DNA of 64,000 nt from Mugil cephalus (Eukaryota > Chordata > Actinopteri > Mugiliformes > Mugilidae): positions 16,289,001 to 16,353,000 of the forward strand of contig NC_061779.1 in NCBI RefSeq assembly GCF_022458985.1, given 5' to 3'. Positions 25,674 to 38,400 of this stretch are shown piece after piece. The position numbers were made by a program, and so were the translations under genes. The notes under the pieces were generated by a model that was not told the DNA's origin, ran no database searches, and worked only from the letters and a program-made list of their open reading frames with translations. Within the stretch, counting starts at the first letter, position 1. Each line of letters starts with the position of its first letter.

Positions 25674-26340
25674 TTGTTTTAAACCCCACATGGAGCTAAA
25701 TGAGGGATGTGACACTCAACGAGCAGCATCATAACAGACACGTTGTCTGAGTGAATTTACTGTAACCGTTACAGCTGTATTAGCTACTTACAGCTGTGGT
25801 GTTTCCATCAATATTAGATAAAAAGTACATATCTGCTGGCGAATGCGTATGACTTTAGGGTCCGTTAAGTACCTTGAGCTGGTGACTAGTTAATGTAGTG
25901 TTATTTACCAAGTAACGAATAGCATTATCTCTGCATCGACCTGCTCTGTCTGCACTTTGTGACACTACTTCCTGGAGCCTGAATGTTTTCAAAGACGAGG
26001 CTTTGCGTCACAGCTGCACGTTCGTTTTTGTATGCATTGTCAACCGGTGGAACTCACTGGGAGGAGTCTAATGGGCGTTCTATGTTTAAAAAAGAATGAG
26101 CCCCGCCTCTCTGGCTGCTCCTGTGTGTTTCATCGAACGCTTTGACTGTGGCGCCGCCAAAGTGTCAGCTCAGGGCGGGACCGTTGACGCCAGCCCCTGA
26201 TCCACCATCGGGTGGCGCTGTCTAGTCGAGAGCCTTGATTTATTCTGCTTTACCGACAAGTCCTATCTACAACAGTGGTATACACAGTTAAATAACTTAA
26301 ATATCCTTCATATATGTTTCTGTGTGATGGATAAATAACG

Positions 26341-26424
<84 letters not shown>

Positions 26425-27760
26425 ATTTTTAGTTTGTTTTCAGTTCGTTAACCTGTTAAACACGTGAATATGATAAAATAAAAAAGGGCTTTAAAAATTC
26501 TTTAATTAGTTTATTATAAATATTCAGTACAATCTACAATAATTGTGGCACACAGTCTCTAAAACCAAAGGCAGTATGATACAAATAAAAACATAAATTC
26601 TAATTATTAATCCATTATTTCTTTTATCAAAAAACAATGTAGCTCTGAATTATACTCAAGTGGGTGGTGTATTTGTTTTATTCTCCTTCAGCAGTCTTCC
26701 ACATCTTGTTTTTATCTAACAACTGTGTGCCCAAAAAAAAACCTGCATTACATTTTGGTCAAAACACAATGTCAAAAGTTCATTTCTGTTGTGGAAACCA
26801 GTCTCATGTGTGGAAAAGAATTTGTTCAACTCAGATTCACAGTGCCAAAGTCCAACAGTGGCACAGTCAGCTCTTTGGGTACAATAATAGAAAAAAAAAA
26901 AAAACTCTACTGTCATCGTCCTCTGAGAATTTCACCCTTCTGAGTCACGTTTCTTGGAGCTCATAGAATAATATTTCTTTCCTGACTCCAGGTGGGTCCA
27001 TGGAGTCGTTGGTAATGTAGCGTTGACTGTCATCCGTAAGTACATACTAAACAGGGGCATAGTTTTTTTTAAGAAAATGAATTCTTGCTCATTGAGATTT
27101 CATAATAGGATATGCTCTCTAAGGAACCCAGTGTCCTAAACAGAATCTGAATCAGTCTTTTTTCAGTCTATTTCTGTGAATAGTTTATTCAAGGAAGAGT
27201 TACAGAAAAACATTTCAGTGTTATTGTTGAATGTGCTTCAAATGCAAGACATTTGTGATTTCACTACTATCTGTTGTCAGCCCTTACTACTACAGTTTAC
27301 TATTTCGCAGCCAGGATTTTGCAAACTGCCCAGATTTGAACAAACTTATTATTAGAAAAAAAAATTGGCTGAACAAAGCTTGAAACAAAGACATCGAGGC
27401 CAAAAAAAACAGAAATTCAAGTGTCGTTACAAATTTAGGCTAAAAACTGAAAAGGAAAGTACAGATAACTTGTAGCTACATGCTATCGCAGATCTACTTT
27501 GGTCGTTATAGACATAGGTTAATCTGTCCAGTAACAAATCAATACACATTCTTCCTAATCATAGCACATATTATGAAAGAAAGTTCCAATATAGCAGTGT
27601 TTGGCATTTCCCTGACAAAACGGGAACATAAACAAGCAGATAAATTTAGAAAGGACAAAACAAAACGCGGAGCTCCGCCTGGGGACAAACCTTTGACAGC
27701 TGTCAGCGAGATACGAACGACCGCTCACTGACTTCACGGTGTTTCACCGGTGCCGACTGT
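25674..27760. other. Divergent intergenic region between pidd1 and pnpla2
   Basis: The pidd1 5' flank, a GC-richer patch at 25950-26230, a TATC microsatellite and AT-rich sequence occupy this interval. A possible pidd1 5' UTR donor (CAAG/GTACTT, minus) is at about 25873. No exon of rplp2, which lies here in human, could be found. Confidence 0.5.
26341..26424. repeat. (TATC)n microsatellite, 21 units
   Basis: An uninterrupted tetranucleotide array of 84 bp. It lies about 770 bp from the pidd1 start codon and 1.8 kb from that of pnpla2. Confidence 0.99.
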
Positions 27761-27761
27761 G

Positions 27762-27860
27762 ATTGGTCAGTGTATCACCTCCTTCGACTACGATTGGTCA
27801 TCGTATCACCTCCTTCAACTGTGATTGGCCAGCCTGCTTTACGGCGTGGAATGTGATTGG
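27762..27860 (+). promoter_or_regulatory. pnpla2: Array of four inverted CCAAT boxes upstream of pnpla2
   Basis: ATTGG pentamers start at 27762, 27793, 27824 and 27856, that is 31, 31 and 32 bp apart. The first two units (GATTGGTCA... and repeat) are a tandem duplication, 26 of 31 identical. This is the phasing expected for cooperating NF-Y complexes, about three helical turns. The array is about 400-500 bp before the pnpla2 start codon. Confidence 0.6.
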
Positions 27861-28264
27861 ACGGTCAGGTTCACAGGGTGACCTCCTCCCAGCTAACTGT
27901 GTGTAATAACAACAACTCCCCGTGGTTGGAAACGTCGCTATATTAACTAGCTCAGAGTTGTTTTTTAATTATTACCGACGGAGTTCACCTTCAGCAGAGG
28001 ATCATTTTTTTAAATTTTTATTTTAAATATTTTGTCGACGTTATTAGCAACGAAGAGACGGACGTCCGCTGTTAGTTGTAAAGACAAGGTTTTTAAAGAT
28101 AGTATTCAGAGAGACTTCAATAACAAAATATGAACTTCGTTCAGCTCTGAAACAAGAAGACTTTTATCATCATTATTACTATTATTATTTAATTTATTAG
28201 TTTACAAACTATCCCGTGTATCGGTTGACAGCGACCTTTGCCCCAGTGGGCACAGAGTTGCAGC

Positions 28265-31200
28265 ATGTTTCCTCTGGACTCTCCGTGGAACATCTCGTTC
28301 GCGGGCTGCGGCTTTCTAGGTATCTACCACATCGGCGTGGCCAGCTGTCTGCAGGAACAGGCTCCCTTCTTGGTACAAAACGCCAGGCACGTGTATGGAG
28401 CATCAGCTGGTGCCCTCACCGCCACTGCTGTGGTCACTGGAGTATGTCTTGGTAGGTGTCTTTGAACTAGCAGCATTTTCCAAGGATGCTGCATGGAGTC
28501 TTTAAACTGTTAGTAGCTACTGTGTTGGGATGATCTGTGCTGCAAAGTGATCAGAAATTAAAACTTTAACTTTAACTTGAAGAAGCTGACAGTTTGGAGT
28601 TTCTGCATGTAAACCGCTATATAAAACATTTGATAATAAATATGTAAAGACCCTCTTCCATGTAATGCTGCACCCTCAAGGTGATCATCATCTTCTCCTT
28701 GTGAAAAAGACTATTTTTTATCGTATTAAAGGTAAAGGTGCAGGAAGAACTTGGAATGAGAAGTTATTTCCCGATGTCCAGACATCTCTAACCTTATCAT
28801 TTTGAGCGTTAACTGCCTGTTATCCGCACTCTCGTGCAGCCTTCATCAAGTCACGGGCTTTTTAAATCTTTCAAAGGGGAGACCGGCGCAAGTATCATCG
28901 AGGTGGCCAAAGAGGCGAGGAAGCGGTTCCTCGGGCCCATGCACCCGTCCTTCAACCTGATGAAGATTGTTCGCAACACGCTACGGCGCACCCTGCCCGC
29001 TGACAGCCACCACCGGGCCAACGGCCGGCTGGGAATCTCTCTCACCCGGGTCACAGATGGAGAAAACGTCCTGGTGTCCCACTTCAACGACAAGGAGGAG
29101 GTGGTGCAGGTACACGCTGCATCTCGTCTTCCTTTTGTGGAGTTGGTGGATATCTCTGGGGATGTCTGTTTGGGTTTTCTGGAGATTATTTGTCAGTTAT
29201 GTTATAAAATACTATGACAAACTGTTTTTCACCATTATCTGATGTGTTATAAAGAAGACAACTAATCAGCTACCTAGTAAGAAAGTTTCAGTCCCACTTG
29301 ATGTTATTTCAAGTGACTTTAATTATAATAACATCAGCTAAGATCAGAAAAATACTGATACCGCTTTCATTTCTGAATAACCAACTGCGATGTATTTCTT
29401 CCTATGTCTCTGTTACTTATATTACCTTTTGTGTTGTTTAGGCATGTGTGTGCAGTGCCTACATCCCAGTATATTGTGGACTCATTCCGCCAACATTGCA
29501 AGGAGTGGTGAGTAGATCCTCTGTCATTCAGCACATGGGCACCACAATAAGATTTATTGCCACGTATTGACACACATACAAGGTTTTTGCGCTGGTGTTT
29601 AGTGCTATAAACATCTACAAAATGGACTTAAGAGGTGTCATGACCAGCCCAGTTTCCTGTTTTACTTAAATTATATCACTGTTTCCTTTCATTGTGCTTT
29701 GTTGTTGTTGCTTTTGGCACTTTTTTTTTTTGTTCTGTAACTGTGCCCATCAGAGTCCTCCCTTCCTCAAGAATGTGTTTTTACTGAATGGCACACGTGT
29801 GGAAACAATGATTATGAAATTCCTCTGGAGTTAGTGTTTGTCTGAGATCTCACACTAAAGGGGAAAGTAGAACTTTTTTTTTTGACATGTTTCTAGTGCA
29901 AAGGCTTTCTGGGAAGTACCATTGAGCAACAGCGGCGGTCCCCACCCTCCCTCTGTGGCCTTTGTGATGGCTTTCACTAGCTTATTTCAGCTTGTGTGTA
30001 TGCCAGGCTTGTGACCAAAATTAAAGAGTGGCATAGGCAGATGTGACCATGCTGGGAAAAGACTCAAGCCTGTGAAGCCCTTGAATCAATTTCAAAAAGC
30101 TTATGTCACTCTGATGTTATTTGTTGACACGCATCGCAGGCCTCCAAGTTAAAAGTTCAATATCTTCAGTAAGAAAAGAAGATTAGCCTAAACTCCAACC
30201 CAAGTGTGTATTGATATCCCTATCAGTCCTTATCAATACACAGGATATGATGTCACGCTTATCATATCTTGCTCCTTGACAGAATACCAATGCCACTCTG
30301 TAGGTTTTACGCAATATATATATAAACTTTCTCCATTTTTAATATGCTAATACTTCTTCTCTATCATTCAGCGATACGTCGACGGAGGAATCTCAGACAA
30401 CTTGCCTCAGTATGAGCTGAAAAACACCATCACCGTTTCCCCGTTCTCCGGAGAGAGCGACATCTGCCCCCGAGACACCTCGACCAACATACACGAGCTG
30501 CGCTTCACCAACACAAGCATCCAGTTCACTCTCACAAACCTCTACAGAGTCTCCAGGGCACTTTTCCCCCCAGATCCAATGGTAGGTCACTTGATTCCAG
30601 CCTCCCAGATGCCGTAGACCCACACAGAGAGGCGCGCACAGCTACGGCTAAATTGATTAAACTGGAGTGAACTCGGCAGATGGCGAGAGATAAATGTATG
30701 TGTTTGTTGCTTTTGTTGCGCAGGTTATGAAAGCCATGTGTAAGCAGGGATACAAAGATGCGATGCACTTTTTAAAGAAGAACGGTAAGAGTCATCAGTT
30801 TACTTTCTTAAAAACTGGGGTGGAACTAACAAACTTTACTGATCTTTTGTCCCCTGGCCAGAAGATTTTAGTGCACACAAACAGTATCGCCCTGATACGC
30901 TATCAGCACTTGTGTTTCCTGTGACCATGCCAATAAATCAATAAACGCATTTTTCTTCTGATTAGGGTTTGTGTTACTCACTTATTTGTTCGCTCCGGGA
31001 AAGTGTCTTAAAACCGTGCCGGAACATGGCCAGCAGGGGCTCAGTAAATACCTCGTGTTATAGATAGACAGTGATGACACGAAATAAAATGAAATGTTTT
31101 CATACGTTCTTCCCAGGGTTGCTTAACTTTAACGGACCTCTGAAAGACAGACCCCTGATGGCCAACGCGGAGGAAAACGAGGATGAGGAGGAGGAGGAGG

Positions 31201-33385
31201 AGGAGGAGGAGGAAGATGAAAATGAGAACGTAGAGGAAGACAAGTCACGTGTTGAAGAGACGGCGGTGATGGTTTTGGCCAGTTCCTCGTTGGAGGAGCA
31301 TATCATTGAGCGCCTTCCACCCGCCTTGCACAAAGGTAACGCGATAATGTGGGGAAGTGTAGCTGGTTTTATGAGAACCATGCGTGACCAGTACATGACT
31401 GACCTAACCCTTCAGTATCTTCTTTTTCTTTTCATTTGATAGGCAGAGTAACCCAGCTTAAAGTATGAATGCTGTGTTGACTTAATATGAATTGAATTAA
31501 TATTAAGTTGTGTAACAGTAGTTGAGAAACAGGTTAGAGTTTAAAACGCACTTTTTTTTTGTTTGTTTGTACTGAAGAATCCAGTAGACACGCGGGCTAC
31601 TTGATAATTCCTTATTAATGAGTCATCATTTCACATTATCAAGATTTAGCCGGATTCATCTGTCGGAGATAACTCATGTTTTCACAATTTAGTTTTCTTG
31701 AGCAACAGAACAAATATACTTAAAAAACAAAAACACGACGTGTCTCTTTGCCAAACGGCTGATAACCTGATGTAGGGACCCTGAAAGTATCAACAACAAT
31801 TAATATTGCTATTAGCTTTAGTTCCTTTTGCACAAAGATGAGTAAGTCTGTCTTTGCCTCCCTCTGCAGCTCTAGTCGAAGCCTGCATCGAGAGGAGGAG
31901 TCTGGTGCAGTCGCTAGGCAACCTACTTCCCGTCAGGATGGCGTCGGCCATGATGATCCCCTACACGCTCCCTCTGGAGTCTGCCATGTCTGTGACTGTC
32001 AGGTGCTGTACGGCTTAATTACATCTGGTCCCGTTCCCCCTGTGTTTGAGCCTCGCATGTCAAGTACCTTCACATTCATATGTTACCTTCAAACTGCACT
32101 TTTGAATGTATCTAGATGGCAGAAAACACTCTAGCAGTGTTTCACTAGGTTGACCTACTATACGCGTTGACTGACTGTCACCTGTCCCAATGCGCAGACT
32201 TCTGGAGTGGCTGCCAGACGTGCAGGAAGATGTGACGTGGATCCGAGAGCAGTTATCGAAAGTCACGCAGCATGTCTTTCGCCAGGCCTCCAGAAGCTTT
32301 TCGCAGCATGTTTCTGCCAGGTAGTTAACCGTGAAATTACATGTACATACGACTTAGAATATCAGTGACATATTTATACCACGTATTTATTCACACTGTA
32401 GATATAATGTTAGATACTCACCCGTGTACAGCACGCTATGTGAACCAGACTGAAATTCCAAGTTGATTTTGTAGTCAGTCGGGGGCGGCAGAAACAAGTT
32501 GTGGTTTTTGTGGTTGTGTGAAATGAAAGTAAGTAAAAGTGCCTCACAGTGTGAAGATTGTACGGTATAGTACCAGTGTGGATTTGAGGTAATACGTTAT
32601 CACCTGAAGAGGGCGCTGAGGTGTTTGGGGAGTTTCCCAGCGTCTACCAGGAGTGGCTCGAGGAGGGCAAATGTATGTTTTTGGATACTCCGGAATAAAA
32701 CAGTCATAGTAACCTCTGCTCTCTGTCGTTTCTTGTCTCCGAATGAACAGCTTCACATCACAGCACACAATGATTTCTTATCTGCCTTTTACATGCAATC
32801 AATAGAAATATCTGCCTCTGTCCCACTCACCATTAGGTCACTAACCGTACTGTAGAGTTGTTTTTTTAGGGATTTTTGACGTAGATATCTGCCTGCCACA
32901 GCTTAACCAAAGCAGACAGTCGTAACACGGTGACTAAACAATTAGCTCGAGCTCCCTGTAAAGCCACGAGAAGCAGAAAAGAGCTGATACTTCCCTGCAT
33001 GTTAGCCTTCGCCTGCTTTTACCTTTACACATGACTCATCCTACATGCTTGAAGTGCTTCAGTGAAACAGCTGCCTCCTCATTCATGCCTCTGTGTGTGC
33101 TGGTAAATGCTTCTAATGAATAGATTGTTCTGCCAGCTGGAGCTGCACCGCTACCACTCCCTCCCATCCCAGCTCGGCTCCACCAGCCTGCTTCCCACCT
33201 TGGCCGGTGGGAGTGGTCCTTCGGTCCAGGACGTCTTCAAGCGTCTCGACCAATACAAGAGACAGCTGCTGTCTGGAGTGCTCTGTGTCAACATGGACCT
33301 GCGGGGCTCCTTCAAGACCGGAGTGATGTCACCAGATAACCGCCCTCCGTCAAGCCTCTCTCCGCAGGACTTTGCAGTGCACTGA
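28265..33385 (+). CDS. pnpla2: Patatin-like phospholipase 2 / adipose triglyceride lipase, complete CDS in 9 exons
   Basis: Exons: 28265-28451, 28877-29109, 29442-29507, 30372-30581, 30724-30784, 31117-31335, 31870-32002, 32198-32320, 33124-33385. They total 1494 nt, 497 residues (human 504). The protein removes the first fatty acid from triacylglycerol at lipid droplets. The patatin fold is complete: oxyanion loop GCGFLG (14-19), nucleophile elbow GASAG with Ser47, and Asp166 in DGG, the same numbering as human. [14 protein letters not shown] matches the family N terminus and fixes the start. The C-terminal half contains an acidic run with nine consecutive Glu, coded by a GAG/GAA tract at 31170-31215; human has a weaker acidic stretch. 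The last exon's acceptor (GAATAG/A at 33123) has a weak pyrimidine tract but is the only one that keeps frame. The five introns over 300 bp contain no other gene; the third has two hairpins. Confidence 0.96.
30205..30268. repeat. Two adjacent perfect hairpins in pnpla2 intron 3
   Basis: The first stem is TGTGTATTGATA with TATCAATACACA (12 bp, 14-nt loop). The second is GATATGAT with ATCATATC (8 bp, 9-nt loop), only 1 nt after the first. They end about 100 bp before the exon 4 acceptor. Confidence 0.75.
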
Positions 33386-34360
33386 GGTCGTCCGGATATT
33401 CCACGTGTTTCCAACTCTTTTAGGTTCAAATGTAATTATTCCGAACCCAGAAACAGTTCAAAAGAATTGAAATGTGCTTTGAATATCTGTTTTCTTCCTC
33501 ACATTTAGATATTTTTAAGCTGCCAGAACGTCGTTACAGCTTAATCAGCCCCTCTGTGTTCTAGTTGCAAATGGTCGTGTATTAATCATTACTAAGTATT
33601 AAATATTTTTGGACCAACACATGACAGTGAAATGAGCCACACTATAGTTAGACACGTCTGTGCTGTAGGACCTCAGAACTGCATTTAAACATGCGCTCGG
33701 TCGTGTACAAACTTGAATTGCAGGATGTTAACAAAAATGCGCACTTGAAGTAGCATAGTTAAAATAGGCAAGTGTTTTTAGTGGAATGCTGTCAGACCAG
33801 TAGTTATGCAGCGTTTTCCTGTCGTGTGCGGTTATGAACTTTAAGTTACTTGTGCTGCACGGGCAGCGTAAGGGCCGGAGGGAGAACAGTGGACGCACCA
33901 AGATGTTTGTTACAAGCAGTTACTCCATTTATGCAATACAAGTGTCAATGCGCTATTGTCAGAGGAACACACTGCCTCTGTGTTTCTGGGTTCGTATTAA
34001 GGCCACTGGCTTGTGTGTCATAAAAATTATTTATATGTAAAATACCAAGCTGCTTTGCTCATTTGCCAATCAGAGAAACTGGGTTCTATCATCTTTATGT
34101 ACATGAACGTTACAACTCTTTTTTCATTTTGAATCTGTGAATTAATTAATTAACTTTTAATCCGTGTACAGTAGACTAAAACTGTAAATGCTGATTTATC
34201 AGTTTAATCTGAATTACACCTTTTCTTCTTAGAAATATCACCTATCTGTGCCTTAAACGGTAATGCAATGATTGCCAAGTGAATTATTGTCTGTAAAAAA
34301 TGTCGCAGTTAATAATATTTATGTGATCATAAAAATAAACTGGAATTGTTTAGCATTAAC
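33386..34360 (+). other. pnpla2: pnpla2 3' UTR
   Basis: AT-rich, noncoding sequence follows the TGA, with an AATAAA at 34334-34339 as the likely poly(A) signal. No structured element was recognised. Confidence 0.55.
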
Positions 34361-35290
34361 CGCAGCTTTTCTCTTTGTTCCGAATACTGAACACTGGTAC
34401 ACTGAAACTATTCTCACGACCGTAAAAGCTGTGACGAGTGGAGGAATGTGTGACCAGACAGTGGCTCAGGGACCCGAAAGGGTTCCAGGGAAAATGAGAA
34501 ACAATAGGGAATGATGATTCCTGAATTAAGAGGTGTAACATTTTGTATCAGGCTTAAATATTAGTCTTAGTTATCAAAAATATAGGCCTGAATTTTTGCA
34601 TACATTTTGTCTTACTTTAAAACATGACAAAGTTTTGTTTTTCTACACTATTAACTTATTAATAACATATAATAAAACAATATATATATGATTTTATATA
34701 TATATATTATTTTATATAACTTTTTTGCATAGTTTGGAGAACTTCTTGGAGATCCCCTTTAGCAATGTGATCAACATGCTCACAAATCATTGCAAAATCA
34801 CACAGTCCAACCAGCTGTGGTCTGCTGTGGACCCTTTTTACCAGCTGTAAACAAACAACACCCAGTAAACACATGTTAAAACAATTAAAAACAATATGCA
34901 ATTATATCTAAAAATATAAAATCTCAAATTATTTACAGTTTCAAACAGGAAATCTCAAGCTAAAAGTAAAATGTTGTAGAAGTAGTGAAGAGTAAATGTG
35001 TTGTCTATGGCATGAGTAGGTTGGCACAGGAGAAAGTGACAATGTTTATGTGTAAATCTTAATGTAAATCTGAAAAGAAAAGAAAAGAAAAGAAAAGAAA
35101 AGAAAAGAAAAGAAAAGAAAAGAAAAGAAAAGAAAAGAAAAGAAAAGAAAAGAAAAGAAAAATGTCCACGTAGTACTGTAGAGACCACATATTCTCTTTC
35201 GTTGAGCATAAACATTTCCGAGCAGCACTTGAAGGCAGCGCCGGACTGCCACTCAGTCAGAAAAGTTCGCAGTGTGGCGTTCACGGTCTG
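34361..35290. other. Intergenic interval between pnpla2 and ppp1r12c
   Basis: AT-rich, including a TATATA run near 34680-34720, then an AAAAG pentanucleotide array just before the ppp1r12c 5' region. No gene is supported. Confidence 0.6.
35072..35161. repeat. (AAAAG)n pentanucleotide array
   Basis: About 18 consecutive units of an A/G-only pentamer, 260-350 bp upstream of the ppp1r12c start codon. Both strands give meaningless low-complexity frames (Phe/Leu/Ser runs). Confidence 0.98.
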
Positions 35291-35291
35291 T

Positions 35292-35305
35292 CCACCAGGA
35301 GGCGC
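35292..35305 (+). promoter_or_regulatory. CTCF-like site in the ppp1r12c 5' region
   Basis: CCACCAGGAGGCGC fits the vertebrate CTCF core CCASYAGRKGGCR at 12 of 13 positions. It lies about 120 bp before the start codon. It is a motif match only. Confidence 0.35.
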
Positions 35306-35386
35306 AGACCGGGGAGGGGGGGCTCAATCCAAACACCGCACTCCTCTCCTCACCGCTCCGCTCCTCTCCTCTCCTCTCCTCGTACC

Positions 35387-35395
35387 ATGAGCTGA
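35387..35395 (+). promoter_or_regulatory. ppp1r12c: Minimal upstream ORF (Met-Ser-stop) of ppp1r12c
   Basis: ATG-AGC-TGA ends 25 nt before the main ATG at 35421. Its context ACCATGA is favourable. The preceding pyrimidine-rich run (CTCCTCTCCT...) could be the transcription start region, so the uORF is probably within the 5' UTR. Confidence 0.4.
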
Positions 35396-35420
35396 ATCTG
35401 TCCGGGACAGACCAGGGAAG

Positions 35421-38400
35421 ATGGCGGCCACTGACCATTCCCGGTCCGCAGCAGCCAAGCAGCGACGCCAGGACCAGCTGCAGCGGTGGCTGGGCTCAGA
35501 GACCGACCTCACAGAATCGGAGATCCGGGGAAGCTCGAGCACCTTCGGGACGCGGCGGGGCAAAGTCCGGTTCGCCCAAGGAGCCGTGTTTATGGCCGCC
35601 TGCTCCGCCGGAGACCGGGAGGAGGTGGCGGCGCTGGTCCGACAGGGAGCCGATATCAACCACGCCAACATAGACGGACTGACAGCCCTGCACCAGGTAG
35701 GAAGGACGCCTCCGCTCCGGTACCGTTCTCAACAAAGTCGAGTAGTTTGTTTCCGAGGTTGAACGCGGAGTTAGCGGTTCAGCGTTGATCCGGTAATTAC
35801 CCCCGGAGCCGAGAGGCGGTAACTTCTTGAGGAGTTACAGGTAAAAAGTTCCCCCAACCCAACCAGCCAAACTTTTTGTCTTTAACCCGGCTGCTCCTGA
35901 ACACATCACCCAGTCTATGTGTAGATTTGTTTTGAGGGGTCCAGGCGGCGTCTCTGGCCCGTGTGGACCGGGAGTTCGGGGGGGTGGGGTGGGGGGGAGC
36001 TTATTCTTTATTACTGGCTTCTTTTTCTGTAGCTTGGAGGCAGCAGAAAGTAAAAGCAGCTCATGGTGGGATCGTTTCTAGACAAGAGACTCCCTGGAGG
36101 AGTCTCAAACCTACTATTATATTCAGGGATATTTTCATCAGCTGATCAACAGGTCTGATTTTTTTTTATTAATGAGTTGGGGGGTTTTGTATGTTAAAAA
36201 AATTAATAAAAATTATGGTTTAGTGAGTTTATAAGAGGCGATTGTCGCATTGAATAAGCCCCGAAGAGGGTGCACTTCTTCTGGGCATGCCCCGGCCTCT
36301 ATGTCCCTCCCTCCGCTTGACTTCAGTCATAACACAGAGGTGCAGTCTGGACAACATCACTGTCACACAAGCCCTCTGTGATGCAGCATTTCCTCCACTT
36401 TTATGATAACACCGTGTCATAAACACATTGCTGCCCCATCACATGAAAACGCACACAAAAGTCAGATTTAACTGTGGACATCTGTGGACGCATGTGTTTT
36501 TGTCCCCCCCCCCCGGGCCCGTCTCCGGCCTGAGACGTGGTCCCCCCCCCACAGATGTGGCACGGTTTTTTGGTTTTGGGAGCACTTCTGTGAAGAAGCT
36601 GCCTCCACGGTTCAGATGAGTTGAATGCTCCCCTCTTCTTTTGGACGATGCACATGTCAGACCGTCTCCCGGTGTGGTCTCTCTGCTGCCCTCCATCCCT
36701 TTTCTCCCCTGTTGCTCGCCGGTTGCCTGGCAACTCGAATTAAATATAGGCCCACACTCTCCAAACTTTCCGTCCTCTCCATCCAAAGCCTTTCTGTCTT
36801 CTCCGCTGCAACCCCCCCTCTTCTCCTCCCCGTCCTCCTCCTCCTCCTTCTTCTTCTTTCTCTCTCTCGCTCTCTGTATTTTTCTCCTTCTCCTTCCCAG
36901 TTCCAGTTCCCCATGGAGGGGACTTCAGGGATTTCAGATGAAGAAATGGAAAACATTCCTCAAATGGCACAAGCTGCTGTTGTCAAAGGCGATTTTCACA
37001 ATGAGTCACTTGATGGTGGAGGTTGTGTGTGCACCCTCGGAGCGGGCAGGGGTGCGAGAAGTGCCCCCTCTGTCCATTCATTCACCCACTTGTCCCCCCT
37101 CTCCTGTGACCGAGCGCTGCTTTCGACCTGCTCTGGAGCGTACCACAATGAACACTTTTTTTTTTTTTTGGTGTGTTTTCCCGCCCCACTACCCGACTAA
37201 TTGTCTCATATTATGGAGCGGGCGAGGAAGCTTGTAGCAGCTTTGTGATTAGTTGATTTAGCCCAAAAGCTAAAGCCTCTTAAGTGGCTTAAGTCAGGCG
37301 TGAGACACACGGTTCTGTGGAGGTTACAGACACTTCTGGTCTGCAACATCCTGCCGAGTGACTATGAAGACGGCGAATGCCTCGAAACACATTACTGACC
37401 AATTGATCCACACATGGTATAAGCATTTACCAACAAGTGTATTATTAAAATTTTGTGCAGGTTTTATACTGGTGCACATAAAAAAAAAACTCTGTCTTTA
37501 TTAAATATCTTGTAGCTACTCTGTGTAAAGCAATGTGATATGTGATTTATACACAAACATGCATGGCCCTGAGAGGATGAGTCATGATAACGTCTTGGTT
37601 GCCCCGGATGCTCTAATGGCACCAACATGACGCCTGTATTTGATACGGGCATAAATGTCCCTAAACAGATTCATTGTAATTATAAGATATAGTGACAATA
37701 ATAAGCAATCTCCTGATTGTTCATCTAATTTGTTAAAATCTGTCCCACGGCCCTGACATAAGGATGGATGAATCCTTTGTAATGCAACGCACATGATTCC
37801 TGATTTGAAGTTTACTGTAGGCCGGCTCCATCTCACCAGATCCCGACTCTGCCCGACTCCCAGCTAATCCAAAAATGGGCAAAGAGGTGGAGCTTTGGTG
37901 CCTGCGCCAACAGCCAGCGACCCACCTGTCACTCAAAGCCTTAATTGGGTTTAACTTTAAGCCCTAATTCTTTTTAAAACAGAAGCGTTCACGGCTTTTA
38001 TGAATGAGGAAACTAGCTGTAGAGACCCATCACAGTGGTTTCTCTTCCTCCTAGACCGGCTGACGTTCCTCTAGACTTTAACTCACTCCTGCAGAGTAGA
38101 GACATGTTTGATCTTTAAACAAACCCAGGACCTTCCTGTGTGTTGAGCGCATACATGATGGTTTTCTGCTTTCTGCTCTTGCGTGATTTACATTGAGCGT
38201 CTCTGGATTTTTCCAGGTAAAACAAGTAATGCGACAAGATTACGTAAGAGTCTGGGAAATTGTTATGGTTATGTTCACATCACCGTCTACACATTAATGG
38301 ATAATGGAAATGAGCATCATTATAAATTGTTAGTTTCTGTCTGGTATTTGCAGCATTACAGACATTAATGGTGAATCCAGCCTTTATATGGTGCGTGTGT

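Noticed and set aside
26341-26424. Possible regulatory array in the pidd1-pnpla2 interval
   Set aside because: It is a plain TATC microsatellite.
35072-35161. CRISPR-like regular repeat
   Set aside because: It is a simple pentanucleotide microsatellite without spacers, in a vertebrate genome.
36625-37237. Two overlapping plus-strand open frames of about 190 residues in ppp1r12c intron 1
   Set aside because: They are open because the DNA is pyrimidine-rich (Ser/Pro/Leu/Phe runs). There are no splice sites or homology, and both frames cannot be real.
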